Part shown: piece by piece, positions 16,590 through 25,631 of the stretch
How the letters are laid out: each line of letters opens with the position of its first letter
How positions within the stretch are numbered: the stretch's first letter is position 1
Assembly: GCF_030709675.1 (NCBI RefSeq)
Contig: NZ_JAUZQD010000019.1
Location: 62,001 to 126,000, forward strand
DNA length: 64,000 nucleotides
Direction of reading: 5' to 3'
Source: Symbioplanes lichenis
GTDB lineage: Bacteria; Actinomycetota; Actinomycetes; Mycobacteriales; Micromonosporaceae
Notes under the pieces: generated by a model
What the model was told of the DNA's origin: nothing
The model's database searches: none
What the model saw: the letters and a program-made list of their open reading frames with translations, nothing else
Made by a program: the position numbers and the translations under genes

Positions 16590-17501
16590 GTGACAACCAG
16601 CAAGGACGCGATCGAGGCCGCGGCGCGGCGCCTGGCCGGCCGGGTGCGCACGACGCCGGTCCTCGACACCGGCGACGTGCTCTACAAGCTCGAGCTCGTG
16701 CAGCACGCCGGCTCGTTCAAGACCCGCGGCATGTTCAACAAGATCCTGACGGCGGCCGAGCAGGGCCTGCCCGAGGCCGGCGTCATCGCGGCGTCCGGGG
16801 GCAACGCCGGCCTGGCCGCGGCCTATGCCGCCCGCGAGCTGGGCGTCCCGGCCGAGATCTACGTCCCCGAGACCGCCCCGCCGGTCAAGGTGGCCAAGCT
16901 GGCCAAGCTCGGCGCCCGCGTCACCCGCACCGGCAGTGAATACGCCGAGGCCTACGCGGCCGCCGTCGTCCGGGCCGAGGCGAGCGGCGCGGTCTTCTGC
17001 CACGCCTACGACGACCCCGACATGGTCGCCGGCAACGGCACGCTCGGCCTCGAGCTGCGGGCGCAGGCCGAGTTCGACACCGTCCTGGTCGCGGTGGGCG
17101 GCGGCGGCCTGATCGCGGGGGTCGCGGCGGCCTTGACGGGTACGGCCAAGGTGGTCGCCGTGGAGCCGGAAAGCGCCTGTGCCCTCCACGCCGCCCTCGC
17201 CGCCCGCGAGCCGGTCGACGTCCCCGTCGCCGGGGTGGCCGCCGACTCCCTGGGCGCGCGCCGGGTGGGGCGGATCGCCTACGCGACGGCCGCCGGCCTC
17301 GGGCTGCCGTCGGTGCTGGTCAGCGATCAGGCGATCGTGGAGGCCCGGCGCCACCTGTGGGACGAGTACAGGCTCGCCGTGGAGCACGGCACGGCCGCGG
17401 CGCAGGCGGCGCTGACGTCGGGTGCCTACCGGCCGGAGCCGGGCGAGCGGGTCGTCGTCCTGCTCTGCGGCGCGAACACCGACCCGTCCGACCTTGCCTG
17501 A
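16590..17501 (+). CDS. PLP-dependent threonine/serine dehydratase-like enzyme
   Basis: A 303-residue fold-type II PLP enzyme. AGSFKTRG has the PLP-binding Lys (K44), SGGNAGLAAAYAA the loop that contacts the substrate carboxylate, and VGGGGLIAG the phosphate-binding glycine loop. It lacks a C-terminal ACT regulatory domain and resembles short catabolic threonine/serine dehydratases or serine racemases. It begins 9 bp after the GAPDH-like gene and its stop overlaps the nucleotidyltransferase start, so the genes at 15510-18605 probably form one operon. Substrate (threonine, serine or a modified hydroxyamino acid) is not determined. Confidence 0.88.
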   Translation: MTTSKDAIEAAARRLAGRVRTTPVLDTGDVLYKLELVQHAGSFKTRGMFNKILTAAEQGLPEAGVIAASGGNAGLAAAYAARELGVPAEIYVPETAPPVKVAKLAKLGARVTRTGSEYAEAYAAAVVRAEASGAVFCHAYDDPDMVAGNGTLGLELRAQAEFDTVLVAVGGGGLIAGVAAALTGTAKVVAVEPESACALHAALAAREPVDVPVAGVAADSLGARRVGRIAYATAAGLGLPSVLVSDQAIVEARRHLWDEYRLAVEHGTAAAQAALTSGAYRPEPGERVVVLLCGANTDPSDLA

Positions 17502-18204
17502 CGCCCCGCTCGCGCGGCACCGCGCGCTCATCGAGCGGGTCCGGGACCGCTGCCGCCAGGATCCGGCGGTGACGGCTGCACTGATGTACGGATCCTTCGT
17601 GGACGGATCGGCGGACGAGCACAGCGACGTCGAGTTCTGGCTCTTCGGCCCGGTCCCCGACCCGGCCGCGTGGATCACCGGCGTCGAGCCGCCCCTCCAC
17701 GTGGTCCGGAACGAGTCCGGCGCCCACGTCGCCTTCTTCCCCGGCCTCATCCGCGGAGAGTTCCACTTCGCTTCGGCGGCGGAGACCGGCCAGGTCGCCA
17801 CGTGGCCCACGGGCACCGCCGTCGCCGTCCTCAAGGGCGCCGTCCCCGACCCGGCCGGCACGATCGACATGACCGCCGACGTGTGCGGCCGCTTCGCCAA
17901 CTGGCTGATCCTCGCCTGGCACGTCGGGCAACGCGGCGAAACGCTCCGCCGGCGCGACGCCCTCGCCCACGCCCAGCGCCACCTGCTCTGGATGGCCCGC
18001 CTGGCCGCCGGCACCACCGAGCACTGGCTCACCCCGTCCCGGGCCGCCGAGGCCGAGCTGCCCGCGCCGACGCTGGCGGGCTTCGACCGTACCCATGACG
18101 AAGTCGAAGCGGCCTGGCACCTGGGCCGCGCCCTCTGGCTCGAGCTCGACCCCCACCCGCCGGGGCAGCTTTTCGCCGAGCTCGACCGCATCATGAACCG
18201 GTGA
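17494..18204 (+). CDS. Lnu(B/F)-like lincosamide nucleotidyltransferase homologue
   Basis: A 236-residue nucleotidyltransferase. MYGSFVDGSADEHSDVEFW (about residues 31-49) is the pol-beta-type GS-x9-DxE site, and LIRGEFHF, RFANWLILAWHVGQRGE follow in the order and spacing I recall for Lnu(B)/Lnu(F) enzymes, which adenylylate lincomycin and clindamycin. It could equally modify another small alcohol. I place the start at TTG 17494, overlapping the upstream stop by 8 bp, because homology to this family begins right after it; there is no better in-frame start. It overlaps the next gene by 4 bp. Drug modification is an inference from family. Confidence 0.78.
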   Translation: MPDAPLARHRALIERVRDRCRQDPAVTAALMYGSFVDGSADEHSDVEFWLFGPVPDPAAWITGVEPPLHVVRNESGAHVAFFPGLIRGEFHFASAAETGQVATWPTGTAVAVLKGAVPDPAGTIDMTADVCGRFANWLILAWHVGQRGETLRRRDALAHAQRHLLWMARLAAGTTEHWLTPSRAAEAELPAPTLAGFDRTHDEVEAAWHLGRALWLELDPHPPGQLFAELDRIMNR

Positions 18205-18605
18205 ACGCCGACGAAGCCCTGCACCACTATGGACTGCACCCCACCGGCCCCGGCCTGACCGACATCCGAGCCATGCTGGTGGCCGAGACGGAAGCCGGCG
18301 TGGACGATCAGGACACCGAGCTGATGCTGCTGTGCTGCGTCCAGCTCTTCAACGCCGGCGACCCGGGCGACATCCTGACGATCTGGCAGGCCAAGAAGAG
18401 CAGCTTCGACGCCCACTGCGGCATCGACATCCAACTCCTCTGCGGCGCCGGCCTCGAAACCACCAAGAATCATCTGGCCGCCCACCCCGACCCGGCCGCC
18501 GCCGCGGCCCTCCATTACCTCCGCGAATGCGAAGCCACCGGCGACTTCGACGAGTTCACGGTGGCCGCCTGGTCCGACAACTACGCCTCCTACTACTCCG
18601 CCTGA
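18201..18605 (+). CDS. Small conserved hypothetical protein
   Basis: A 134-residue soluble acidic protein starting at GTG 18201, inside the stop of the nucleotidyltransferase gene, so translation is coupled. Visible features: an alpha-helical Leu/Cys-rich middle (TELMLLCCVQLFNAGD), IDIQLLCGAGLETTKNHLAAH, and a C-terminal YLRECEATGDFDEF. Tandem helical segments of this kind resemble short helical-repeat proteins of unknown function. No catalytic motif or signal peptide is seen. Confidence 0.8.
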   Translation: MNADEALHHYGLHPTGPGLTDIRAMLVAETEAGVDDQDTELMLLCCVQLFNAGDPGDILTIWQAKKSSFDAHCGIDIQLLCGAGLETTKNHLAAHPDPAAAAALHYLRECEATGDFDEFTVAAWSDNYASYYSA

Positions 18606-19121
18606 CGGTCCGAGCGCATCCCTTTTCCGCGCGTGTCCCTCATCCTCGACGTCCTGGCCGGGGCCGCCGGCTGCGCGCTGGTCGTCTACCTGATCTGGTG
18701 GGCGTCGCAAGCGGGACAGCGGACGGGCCGAGGTGAAGCGGGATGCGGCGCCGGCGGCACGGCGGGGCCGTCCCGGCGCTCGCGGCTTCCCCATCCGTGG
18801 CTTCTTTCCGCCGGTCGAGCTTCGTCGGCCGCAGCGAAGCAGCTTGGGCCCATGTCGCTGCACCACTCCTGCGGTGGCTGCACGTGGTCACGCCGGGGGT
18901 CGAGTGGCGCAAGATCTCGGACTGCGCCTCGTGCGAGGGACCGAGCTTTCCCCTTGTCCTGGAACCGAAGAGCCAAGCCTTTCGTGATGATTGGCAGCCG
19001 TATTCCATTGCCTTCGTCACGGAGAACGGCATCGGAGGACTACGGCGAACGCGGTACCAGCGGCCGCCGTGGCTGAACCGGAAGCCGGGCAGCAGTGCCG
19101 GGCGTCAGCTGCGCGGGTAGC
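18606..19121. other. Region with only doubtful ORFs between two convergent gene sets
   Basis: A frame from GTG 18633 begins with a convincing membrane helix (MSLILDVLAGAAGCALVVYL) but degenerates after about 35 codons. A second frame (ATG 18743 to 19120) reads plausibly only in its last 60 codons, for example ISDCASCEGPSFPLVLEPKS and DWQPYSIAFVTENGIGG, with lower GC3 than neighbours. Together they may be the two ends of one frameshifted small membrane-protein gene. I cannot support an intact gene here. Confidence 0.35.
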
Positions 19122-21098
19122 TCACGAGACCGGAACAGGGACCGGGGCCGGGGCGGCAGGAAGGGTGAAGACCATCTGCGTGCCGCAGGCGTCCGGGGCG
19201 GGCTCGGCCGTGATCAGGCCGCCGTGGCGTTCGACGATGCGGCGGCAGATGGCGAGGCCGAGGCCGGTGCCCGCGTACGCCGGACCGGGGTGCGCCCGGT
19301 GGAAGTCCTCGAAGACGGCTTCCCGCTGCTCGGGCGGGATGCCGATGCCGTTGTCGGTCACCGCCACGCGAACCATGCCCGATTTGTCCAGCATGGCGGA
19401 CACCGTGACCATCGGGGTGACGCCCGGGGCCGTGTACTTGATGGCGTTGCCGATCAGGTTGTCGAGGAGCTGGCGGGTCAGGACCGGGTCCGCCGTCACG
19501 GGCGGCAGGTGGCCGACCACGATCCGGGGCACCGCGCGGCCCGCGCCCTCCGCGTGGTCCGTACGGCCGGCGGCGATGTCGGTCACGACGGCCGTGAGGT
19601 CGACGCGGTCCGGGACCACCGCGGCGTCGCGGGAGGTGGTGTACGCGAGCAGGTCGTTGATCAGGTTGTGCATGCGGCCGGCCGCGCGTTCGATGCGGGC
19701 CAGGGGCATCGCGGCGTCGGGGCGGCCGGCCACGTCGGGGCGCATCGTCTCCGCCCAGCCCTGGATGGTGGTGAGCGGGTTGAGCAGGTCGTGGGCGACC
19801 ACCCCGGCGAAGGAGCGCAGCTCGTCCCGGTGGCGCCGGTCCGCGGTGACGTCGTGGAACATGATCACGGCGGCCGAGCGGTCGGGCAGGCAGGTGGCGC
19901 TCAGGTGGATGACGCGGCCCTCGGGCACGCCCGCGTTGCGGATCAGGTAGTCGCGGCCGCCGGGGCCGGAGCCCTCGAAGGCTTGCCGATAGGGCATCTC
20001 GGCCGGGGCGACCGGGCTGCCGTCGGGGTGGAAGAGGCCGTAGTAGGCGCCGTCGCGGATGGTCCCGTCCGGTGAGGTGACGCCGCCCAGGAGGCGGACG
20101 GCGGCCGGGTTGCGGAGGATGTAGTTGCCGTGCTCGTCGAGGACGCCGACGCCCTCGGCCATGGTGTCGATGATCGTGGTGAGGAGGGCGGCCTGGTCGC
20201 GGGCGGCGCGCTCGGAGCCGCGGAGACGGTCGAGCAGGGCGGCGCGCTCGTCGCGGCTCAGGGCCAGGGCCAGGCCGACCACGGCGACGGTGCTGACGAA
20301 GAACTGGGCCGTGAGGGCGCGCAGCGGGACGGAGCCGATCGTCGCGAACGGGCCGTCGCCGTGCAGCGTGAACGCGACGGCCACGGCGCCGAAGACCAGC
20401 GAGTGCAGCACCACGAACGTCGTCTCCAGGCGCAGCCCGATCCACACCGTGATCGTGATCAGCGTGAACGCCAGGGGGAGGCCGTCGACCGAGCCGAAGA
20501 TCACGAGGTACGCCGCGATGGACACAGCGGTGCTCACCGCGTACTCGTAGATGGGGGTGCGGCGGGGCGGCCGGGACCGGAGCAGCTCGCCCAGCGCGGC
20601 GCCGACCAGCAGGATCCCGGCCGTGTTGCGGGCGGTCCAGACGGCGGCGGTGTCCCAGCTCCAGGAGCCGGCGAGCAGGCCGGCGGCGGTCGGGCCGATC
20701 GCCGCGCTCGCCAGCGTGCTGAGGACGGCCGCCCCGACGACACGCCAGAGCTCGGCGAGCCGGGTGATCGGCGCGTCGCGCCACAGGCCGGGGACCCAGC
20801 GGCGGGCCAGACCCGCGAAGACGTACGCCTGCGTGAGGTTGGCCGCCACGAAGCAGGCGGCGAGCCCGGCGGAGGCGCCCGTCGCCATGTTGCCGGCGAC
20901 CGTGATCACCGTCAGCGCCGCCGCGTCCGCCCAGTGCCACCGCGGCTCCCGGCGGCCGGCGAACCAGACCGCGAGCACGCCGGCGGCGGGCCACACCAGG
21001 CTGAGGTGCGTGCCGTCGAGCGTGGCGGACCGGCCGGCGAGCATGGCGACGAGATACAGCAGCGCGAAGGCGACTGTACGCGCGATGGGCCGGCTCAC
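19122..21098 (-). CDS. MASE1-PAS hybrid sensor histidine kinase
   Basis: A 658-residue sensor. About residues 1-290 form eight membrane segments of MASE1 type (WPAAGVLAVWFAG, WTARNTAGILLVGAALG). A PAS domain follows (TIIDTMAEGVGVLDEHGNYILRNPAA), then HisKA with the phospho-acceptor His in GVVAHDLLNPLTTIQGW near residue 435, and HATPase_c with LLDNLIGNAIKYT, DNGIGIP and GTGLGLAICRRIVERHGG. No response regulator lies beside it, so it is an orphan kinase. GTG 21098 follows AAGGGAGA. The downstream end meets the doubtful region above. Confidence 0.93.
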   Translation of the reverse strand: MSRPIARTVAFALLYLVAMLAGRSATLDGTHLSLVWPAAGVLAVWFAGRREPRWHWADAAALTVITVAGNMATGASAGLAACFVAANLTQAYVFAGLARRWVPGLWRDAPITRLAELWRVVGAAVLSTLASAAIGPTAAGLLAGSWSWDTAAVWTARNTAGILLVGAALGELLRSRPPRRTPIYEYAVSTAVSIAAYLVIFGSVDGLPLAFTLITITVWIGLRLETTFVVLHSLVFGAVAVAFTLHGDGPFATIGSVPLRALTAQFFVSTVAVVGLALALSRDERAALLDRLRGSERAARDQAALLTTIIDTMAEGVGVLDEHGNYILRNPAAVRLLGGVTSPDGTIRDGAYYGLFHPDGSPVAPAEMPYRQAFEGSGPGGRDYLIRNAGVPEGRVIHLSATCLPDRSAAVIMFHDVTADRRHRDELRSFAGVVAHDLLNPLTTIQGWAETMRPDVAGRPDAAMPLARIERAAGRMHNLINDLLAYTTSRDAAVVPDRVDLTAVVTDIAAGRTDHAEGAGRAVPRIVVGHLPPVTADPVLTRQLLDNLIGNAIKYTAPGVTPMVTVSAMLDKSGMVRVAVTDNGIGIPPEQREAVFEDFHRAHPGPAYAGTGLGLAICRRIVERHGGLITAEPAPDACGTQMVFTLPAAPAPVPVPVS

Positions 21099-21219
21099 GG
21101 TCTCCCTTATCGGTCACCGCCGGACGAAATGAAGTGTCGCGAATCCGCCCGACGTGTTCCCGACACCGCCACGGCGTGCTTAGTCTGCGGACAACTCGCA
21201 CCCGCTGGAGGCGGTTCCG

Positions 21220-21552
21220 ATGTCCCTCGTACGCCCGGTCGACGCCGTCGCGTGCCTCATCCCCGACCGATCCCGCGCCGAGGCGGCGGCAGCGTCACTG
21301 CATGACGCCGGTCATCCCGCTTTTCCCGTACGCCCGGAGCGCCCCGCCCCGACCAGCCTCAGCGCGTGGGGCCCCGACACGACGATCATGCACCTGTACG
21401 ACCAGGGGTTGCACCGTGGTCACATCCTGCTCGTGGTTCCGACCAGTCCCGATCGCCGCGAGGACGTGAGCCGCCATTTGTTCCGCCACGGGGCCCACGC
21501 CGTCTACTACTTCACCGCGACGTCCGTGGAGTGTCTCAGCGTGCTGGTCTGA
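21220..21552 (+). CDS. Small hypothetical protein
   Basis: A 110-residue protein with a GGAGG ribosome-binding site 8 nt before ATG 21220. It begins with a beta-alpha unit (VDAVACLIPDRSRAEAAAASLHDAGH), and ends RHLFRHGAHAVYYFTATSVECLSVLV, a pattern I associate with small ACT-like or general-stress-like proteins of actinomycetes. No catalytic motif. It lies divergent to the MASE1 kinase and its 3' end overlaps the ATPase relic on the opposite strand. Confidence 0.75.
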   Translation: MSLVRPVDAVACLIPDRSRAEAAAASLHDAGHPAFPVRPERPAPTSLSAWGPDTTIMHLYDQGLHRGHILLVVPTSPDRREDVSRHLFRHGAHAVYYFTATSVECLSVLV

Positions 21553-22035
21553 GCCGTTCCCCCTTCGGTTCCTTCATGCCCAGATACGACCGGAACATCG
21601 GGTGCACCTGGAACTGCGAGATGCCCGCCAGGCTGAGATTGCTCTGCGGCCGCGGAACACCTCGAAGACCTCGAGCAGATGCGGATACTCGAACCGGTAC
21701 TCCGCGGAGATGTCCTTGGCCCGTTCCTCGGAGTAGCGGCGTTCCGCCTCGCTCAGCGCGGCGTATCCGAGCGGCGCGGAGGTGAGTTATCCTCCGGCGC
21801 CAGCTCGACCACGTGCACGTGCCGGATTAGTCGCTCGCCGGCCGCCAGCATCGTGAAGATGGCGCTCTTCGAAGAAGCCGCGGTTGCCCAGAATGATGGT
21901 CTTGGTGCGGTCGGAGACCCGTTTGAAGGCCTCCGACTCCACGAAATAGTGTTCGAGACCCCGCTGTATGTCCCGTTCCGCGGCGGGCGCCCCGAGGTCG
22001 AGCGCCGCCAGGTCCAGCGAAAGGTCAGGGTTCAT
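21536..22035 (-). pseudogene. Decayed P-loop ATPase gene, multiple frameshifts
   Basis: From ATG 22035 the frame reads LDLAALDLGAPAAERDIQRG, YFVESEAFKRVSDRTKTIILGNRG, the lead-in to a Walker A motif of P-loop ATPases like the Sll1717 group. A one-base shift follows: the next frame gives SSKSAIFTMLAAGERLIRHV and VELAPED. Another shift gives ALSEAERRYSEERAKDISAE and EYPHLLEVFEVFRG, and a last one ends SNLSLAGISQFQVHPMFRSYL to the stop at 21536-21538. The total (about 500 bp) is far shorter than such ATPases, so internal DNA has been lost as well. No intact product is possible. Type of the parental ATPase is tentative. Confidence 0.7.
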
Positions 22036-22104
22036 CGGCCGCACCGCCTTGTCAGGGGAGACTTCCACCCCTGTCGACGTGTGAATCAAGCGGCTTGGTA
22101 CCTC

Positions 22105-23508
22105 TCAGAAGTCCGCGGGCTTGAACTTGCCGTCCGCCAGATGCTGTTCGATCTCCTCGAGACTGCGGCCGGTCAGTTCCGGCATCTTCTTCCAGAGGAA
22201 GACGAACGCGATGATGTTGAAGACCGCGTACATCCAGAAGGTCTGTCCCGTGCCGATGGCGTTCATCGTGCTGAGCAGGGTGAGCGTGATCAGCACATTG
22301 GTGCCCCACAGCGACGCGGATTGCGCCGCGGCACCCGCCGCCCGGGTCGCCAGCGGATAGATTTCCGAGCCGGTGAGCCAGCCCATCAGCTGAATACCGC
22401 CCGCGGTGAACGCCATGAAGGCCACCAGGGTCGCGACGATCCACGGAATCATCGACTTGCCGTCGTTGCCCGTCACGAAGAACGTCCCGAGGACGATCAG
22501 CGCCAGCGCGGCGAACGGCAACGTCAGCAGCGTCAGGCGCCGCCGCCCGACCCGGTCGATGATCGCCAGACCGATCAACTGCGCGATCAGGTACGTCAGC
22601 CCGAGCGCCACGGAGACGCGCAACGCCGTCGAGTCCGAGAAGCCGTTGTCGGTCAGGATCGTCGGCGTGTAATAGACGATCATCTCGATGCCGGACAGCT
22701 GGGTGAAAACGGCCAGTCCGCACCCGACGACGAGCGCCGGGCGTACCCAGGCTGCCTTCAAGCCGGACCACCCGCGGGTGCTGGCCTGCTTCTCGGCCTC
22801 CACATTCTCGCGAATGCCCTGCAATTCGGCGGACAGATCGCTGTCGCGGTGCCGCACCCGCCCGAGCGCTTCCTCGGCGCGATCGAGATGACCCTCCCGG
22901 GCCAGCCAGCGCGGGCTTTCCGGCAGCCGCAGCATCAACGCGAACATGATCGCCGCGGGCACGGCCGCCATGCCGATCGCCACCCGCCAGTCGATGATCT
23001 CGGCCGCCCCGACAATGGTCGCGATGACGATGCCGACCCCGATCGCGATCTGGAAGAAAAGCACCAGCCTTCCCCGGTACGCGGTGGGCGCCAGCTCGGC
23101 GACGTAGACCGGAGCCGTCTGCGTGGCGCCGCCGACCGCGAAGCCCAGCACCAGCCGGCTGAGCGACAACGTGATCGGATCCGGCGACAACGACGCGGCC
23201 AGCGACCCGATGACGAACACAATGCCGATCAACAGCAGCGTCCCGTGCCGCCCGCGCCGCTCCGCCAGCCGGCTGCACGTGAGCGCCCCGATGACCGCCC
23301 CGACCAGAATGGAAGCCGCGATCACCTGCTCCCATACGTGCCCGATGTCGAAGTCCTCGCCGATCTGCAGCAACGCCCCGGAGATGATGCCGGTGTCATA
23401 GCCGTAGAGCAGCCCGGAGATCGCGGACACCAGCGCCACGACGATCACTGAGCCGGTGAGCCGGTCGCCGCTCCTCGGGGCGGAAACTGCCTGTCCAGCC
23501 TGACTCAT
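22105..23508 (-). CDS. MFS sugar porter family transporter
   Basis: A 467-residue, 12-helix major-facilitator transporter of the sugar-porter family. Hallmarks in order: GLLYGYDTGIISGAL in helix 1, RLAERRGRH after helix 2, RLVLGFAVGG, VAELAPTAYRG, LPESPRWLARE before the central loop, QLSGIEMIVYYTPTIL in helix 7, IDRVGRRRLTLL, and MPELTGRSLEEIE at the C-terminus in place of the usual PETKG. Likely proton-coupled import of a hexose, pentose or inositol. The real start is ATG 23508 behind a run of G (GGGGGGAATCG); the longer frame upstream is antisense. No sugar catabolic genes flank it. Confidence 0.93.
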   Translation of the reverse strand: MSQAGQAVSAPRSGDRLTGSVIVVALVSAISGLLYGYDTGIISGALLQIGEDFDIGHVWEQVIAASILVGAVIGALTCSRLAERRGRHGTLLLIGIVFVIGSLAASLSPDPITLSLSRLVLGFAVGGATQTAPVYVAELAPTAYRGRLVLFFQIAIGVGIVIATIVGAAEIIDWRVAIGMAAVPAAIMFALMLRLPESPRWLAREGHLDRAEEALGRVRHRDSDLSAELQGIRENVEAEKQASTRGWSGLKAAWVRPALVVGCGLAVFTQLSGIEMIVYYTPTILTDNGFSDSTALRVSVALGLTYLIAQLIGLAIIDRVGRRRLTLLTLPFAALALIVLGTFFVTGNDGKSMIPWIVATLVAFMAFTAGGIQLMGWLTGSEIYPLATRAAGAAAQSASLWGTNVLITLTLLSTMNAIGTGQTFWMYAVFNIIAFVFLWKKMPELTGRSLEEIEQHLADGKFKPADF

Positions 23509-23566
23509 CGATTCCCCCCGGAGGTCCGCATCCAGTGACAGACATAACTGCCCCGGCGCGCAAGAT

Positions 23567-24460
23567 TTACTCGCGCCGCGCGTACCCGTTGTGGGCCGGC
23601 GTCGGCCGGGAGGCCGCCCACGAGGCCAGAAGCGCCAGATTGTCGGCGGTCGGCGTGCCCGCGGGGGCGGTGTAGACGGTGAGATACAGCCCGGGCTCGG
23701 CGGGCAGATCCAGCGACTCGACGTCCAGGTCGAGCCGGCCCACGACCGGATGGTGCAGCCGCTTGCGTCCGGACCGGTGCAGCCGCACGTCCTGCGACGC
23801 CCATCGCTGCCGGAACATGTCACTACGCGCCGACAGCTCGCCGATCAGGGCGATCAGCTCCTCGTCGTGCGGATCGCGGCCGGCTTCAAGCCGAAGCTTC
23901 GCGGCCGCGTCACCGGCGATGTCGTCATAGTCGACAAAGAACTCTCGCGCCGCCTCGGGAGCCAGACAGATGAAGCGCGCCGTGTTGGCGGGCCGTCGCG
24001 GGTCCGCCAGCACCGGCGCGAAGAGCGCGCGGGCGAGATGATTCGTCGCGAGCACGTCGTAGCGTCCGTTGCAGATCCACGCCGGCGCATCGGAAATGGC
24101 GGCGAGCACCCGCTGCAGTGCCGGGCGCACAGTCACGGCCGGCCGGCGCGGGCGCGGGTCGCCGGACGTTCCGGATCGGCGCGCGAGGTGGAACAGGTGG
24201 TCGCGCTCGGCCTCGTCGAGACGCAGGGCGGTGGCCAGCGCGTCGAGCACACCGTCGGAGGCGCCGGCGAGGCTGCCGCGCTCCAGGCGTACGTAATAAT
24301 CGACCGACACCCCCGCGAGGAGCGCCACCTCCTCGCGGCGCAGGCCCTTGACCCGGCGGTTGCTGCCGTAAGCGGGCAGGCCCGCCTGGTCGGGGGCGAT
24401 CCGGGCGCGGCGCGACCGGAGAAACTCCCGGATGTCGGTGCGGAGATCCATCGAGGCCAT
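23567..24460 (-). CDS. XRE-family regulator with MmyB-like ligand domain
   Basis: A 297-residue transcription factor. Residues 5-80 form an XRE helix-turn-helix whose core, LPAYGSNRRVKGLRREEVALLAGVSVDYYVRLERG, is characteristic of the MmyB-like family; the rest is the MmyB-type domain thought to bind a fatty acid or other ligand (PAWICNGRYDVLATNHLARALF; GRLDLDVESLDLPAEPGLYLTVYTA). It starts 21 bp after the SDR gene on the same strand and most likely controls that gene or itself. A TACGGT box lies 6 nt before ATG 24460, overlapping a GGGGAG. Confidence 0.93.
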   Translation of the reverse strand: MASMDLRTDIREFLRSRRARIAPDQAGLPAYGSNRRVKGLRREEVALLAGVSVDYYVRLERGSLAGASDGVLDALATALRLDEAERDHLFHLARRSGTSGDPRPRRPAVTVRPALQRVLAAISDAPAWICNGRYDVLATNHLARALFAPVLADPRRPANTARFICLAPEAAREFFVDYDDIAGDAAAKLRLEAGRDPHDEELIALIGELSARSDMFRQRWASQDVRLHRSGRKRLHHPVVGRLDLDVESLDLPAEPGLYLTVYTAPAGTPTADNLALLASWAASRPTPAHNGYARRE

Positions 24461-24466
24461 CTCCCC

Positions 24467-24472
24467 ACCGTA
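24467..24472 (-). promoter_or_regulatory. -10-like box before MmyB-like regulator
   Basis: TACGGT (minus strand), 6 nt before the start codon, inside the short gap after the SDR gene. It would give a leaderless internal transcript, though a GGGGAG is also present as a possible ribosome-binding site. Confidence 0.35.
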
Positions 24473-24481
24473 GGCCCGGTC

Positions 24482-25264
24482 CTAGGTCCCCGATGCGGTG
24501 GTCGCGATGCCGCCGTCCACCGGGATGACGGTGCCTGTGAGGTACGACCCGGCCCGCGCGGCGAGGAAGACGGCGACACCCGCCATGTCGTCGTCGCGGC
24601 CGAGCCGCCGCAGCGGGGCCTTCGCCGCGATCCGATCGCCGACCGCGTCCAGCGTGGCCGCCATCATCCGCGACGGGAACGGCCCCGGCGCCACCGCGTT
24701 CACCGTGACGTGCTGGGGGCCCAGCTCCCGGGCCAGCACCCGGGTGAGCTGGTGCAGGGCCGCCTTGCTGCTGGCGTACGAGTAGTTGGGCGAGTCGGCG
24801 ACGTGCACGGCGGCGATGCTGCCGATGTTGATGACCCGCGCGGGATCGTCGGCCGTGCCCGCCCGGCGCAGGGCGGGAAGCAGCGCCTGCACCAGCCAGA
24901 ACGGCGACTTGAGATTGAGGTCGAGCACGGTGTCCCACGCCTCGGCCGGAAACGTCGCCAGCGGCTCGCGCCACATCGCCCCCGCGTTGTTGACCAGAAT
25001 GTCCAGGCGCTCCGCATCGCCCGCGACCCGATCGGCAAGGCGCCGGCACTCGTCCTGCCGCGACAAGTCGGCGGGGATCGCCTCCACGTCGCCGAATTCG
25101 AACAGGCGACGCTGGGCCTCCGCACACGCCTCCGCACTGCGGGAACTGACGACGACGCGGGCGCCCGCCTGCAGCAGCCCCCGCGCGATCATCATCCCGA
25201 TGCCCCTGGTGCCGCCGGTGACCAGGGCACGCTTCCCGCTCAGATCAAAAAGGCTGTCCGCCAT
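24482..25264 (-). CDS. Short-chain dehydrogenase/reductase (gluconate 5-dehydrogenase/FabG-like)
   Basis: A 260-residue classical SDR: TGGTRGIG cofactor loop (about residues 17-24), NNAGA, catalytic Ser in INIGSIAAV, YSYASSKAAL carrying the Tyr-x3-Lys pair, and PVDGGIATTAS at the C-terminus. SDRs with this N-terminus (SLFDLSGKRALVTGG) are often gluconate 5-dehydrogenases or 3-oxoacyl-ACP reductases; the substrate is open. ATG 25264 is supported by the family start; upstream frame to 25408 is spurious. It forms a likely two-gene unit with the MmyB-like regulator. Confidence 0.92.
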   Translation of the reverse strand: MADSLFDLSGKRALVTGGTRGIGMMIARGLLQAGARVVVSSRSAEACAEAQRRLFEFGDVEAIPADLSRQDECRRLADRVAGDAERLDILVNNAGAMWREPLATFPAEAWDTVLDLNLKSPFWLVQALLPALRRAGTADDPARVINIGSIAAVHVADSPNYSYASSKAALHQLTRVLARELGPQHVTVNAVAPGPFPSRMMAATLDAVGDRIAAKAPLRRLGRDDDMAGVAVFLAARAGSYLTGTVIPVDGGIATTASGT

Positions 25265-25631
25265 CGTTTTCCCGTCCCTCTGTCTGTGGCCGGCGCCTTG
25301 GGGGAAGCCGGCCCGACCAGGCTGACAGCCGTTCGGGAAGGCGGGGAGATCCTGATGATGCGGGTACTGCGAGGACCCCTCTCGCCCCGCTGCGCCGGTC
25401 CCCGTCACGGTTTCCCGAAGGCAGCGAAGCCGGCCCGGATCGGTGAGCCGACACTTGCGATGCTGATTGCTTGGATGCGACCGGAAGCAGCACGCATTGG
25501 CATAGACGCTCGACTAGGTCCGGTCCGATGCTTTGGCGTCGGACTGATGCCTCGCGATGGCCGACGCCGCCAAGCGACCCTCCCCTCGGAGCCGCTCGAA
25601 TATGCGGCCCTCGGCCGGAGGGAGTGATGAA
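25265..25631. other. Intergenic region, no gene recognised
   Basis: I see no convincing coding sequence, structured RNA or repeat between the SDR start and the small membrane ORF. GC is slightly lower around 25450-25530. Confidence 0.4.

Noticed and set aside
15555..18866. 1103-codon minus-strand frame
   Set aside because: It runs antisense through the GAPDH-like, dehydratase and nucleotidyltransferase genes, which have clear families and good starts; its own translation has no recognisable domain.
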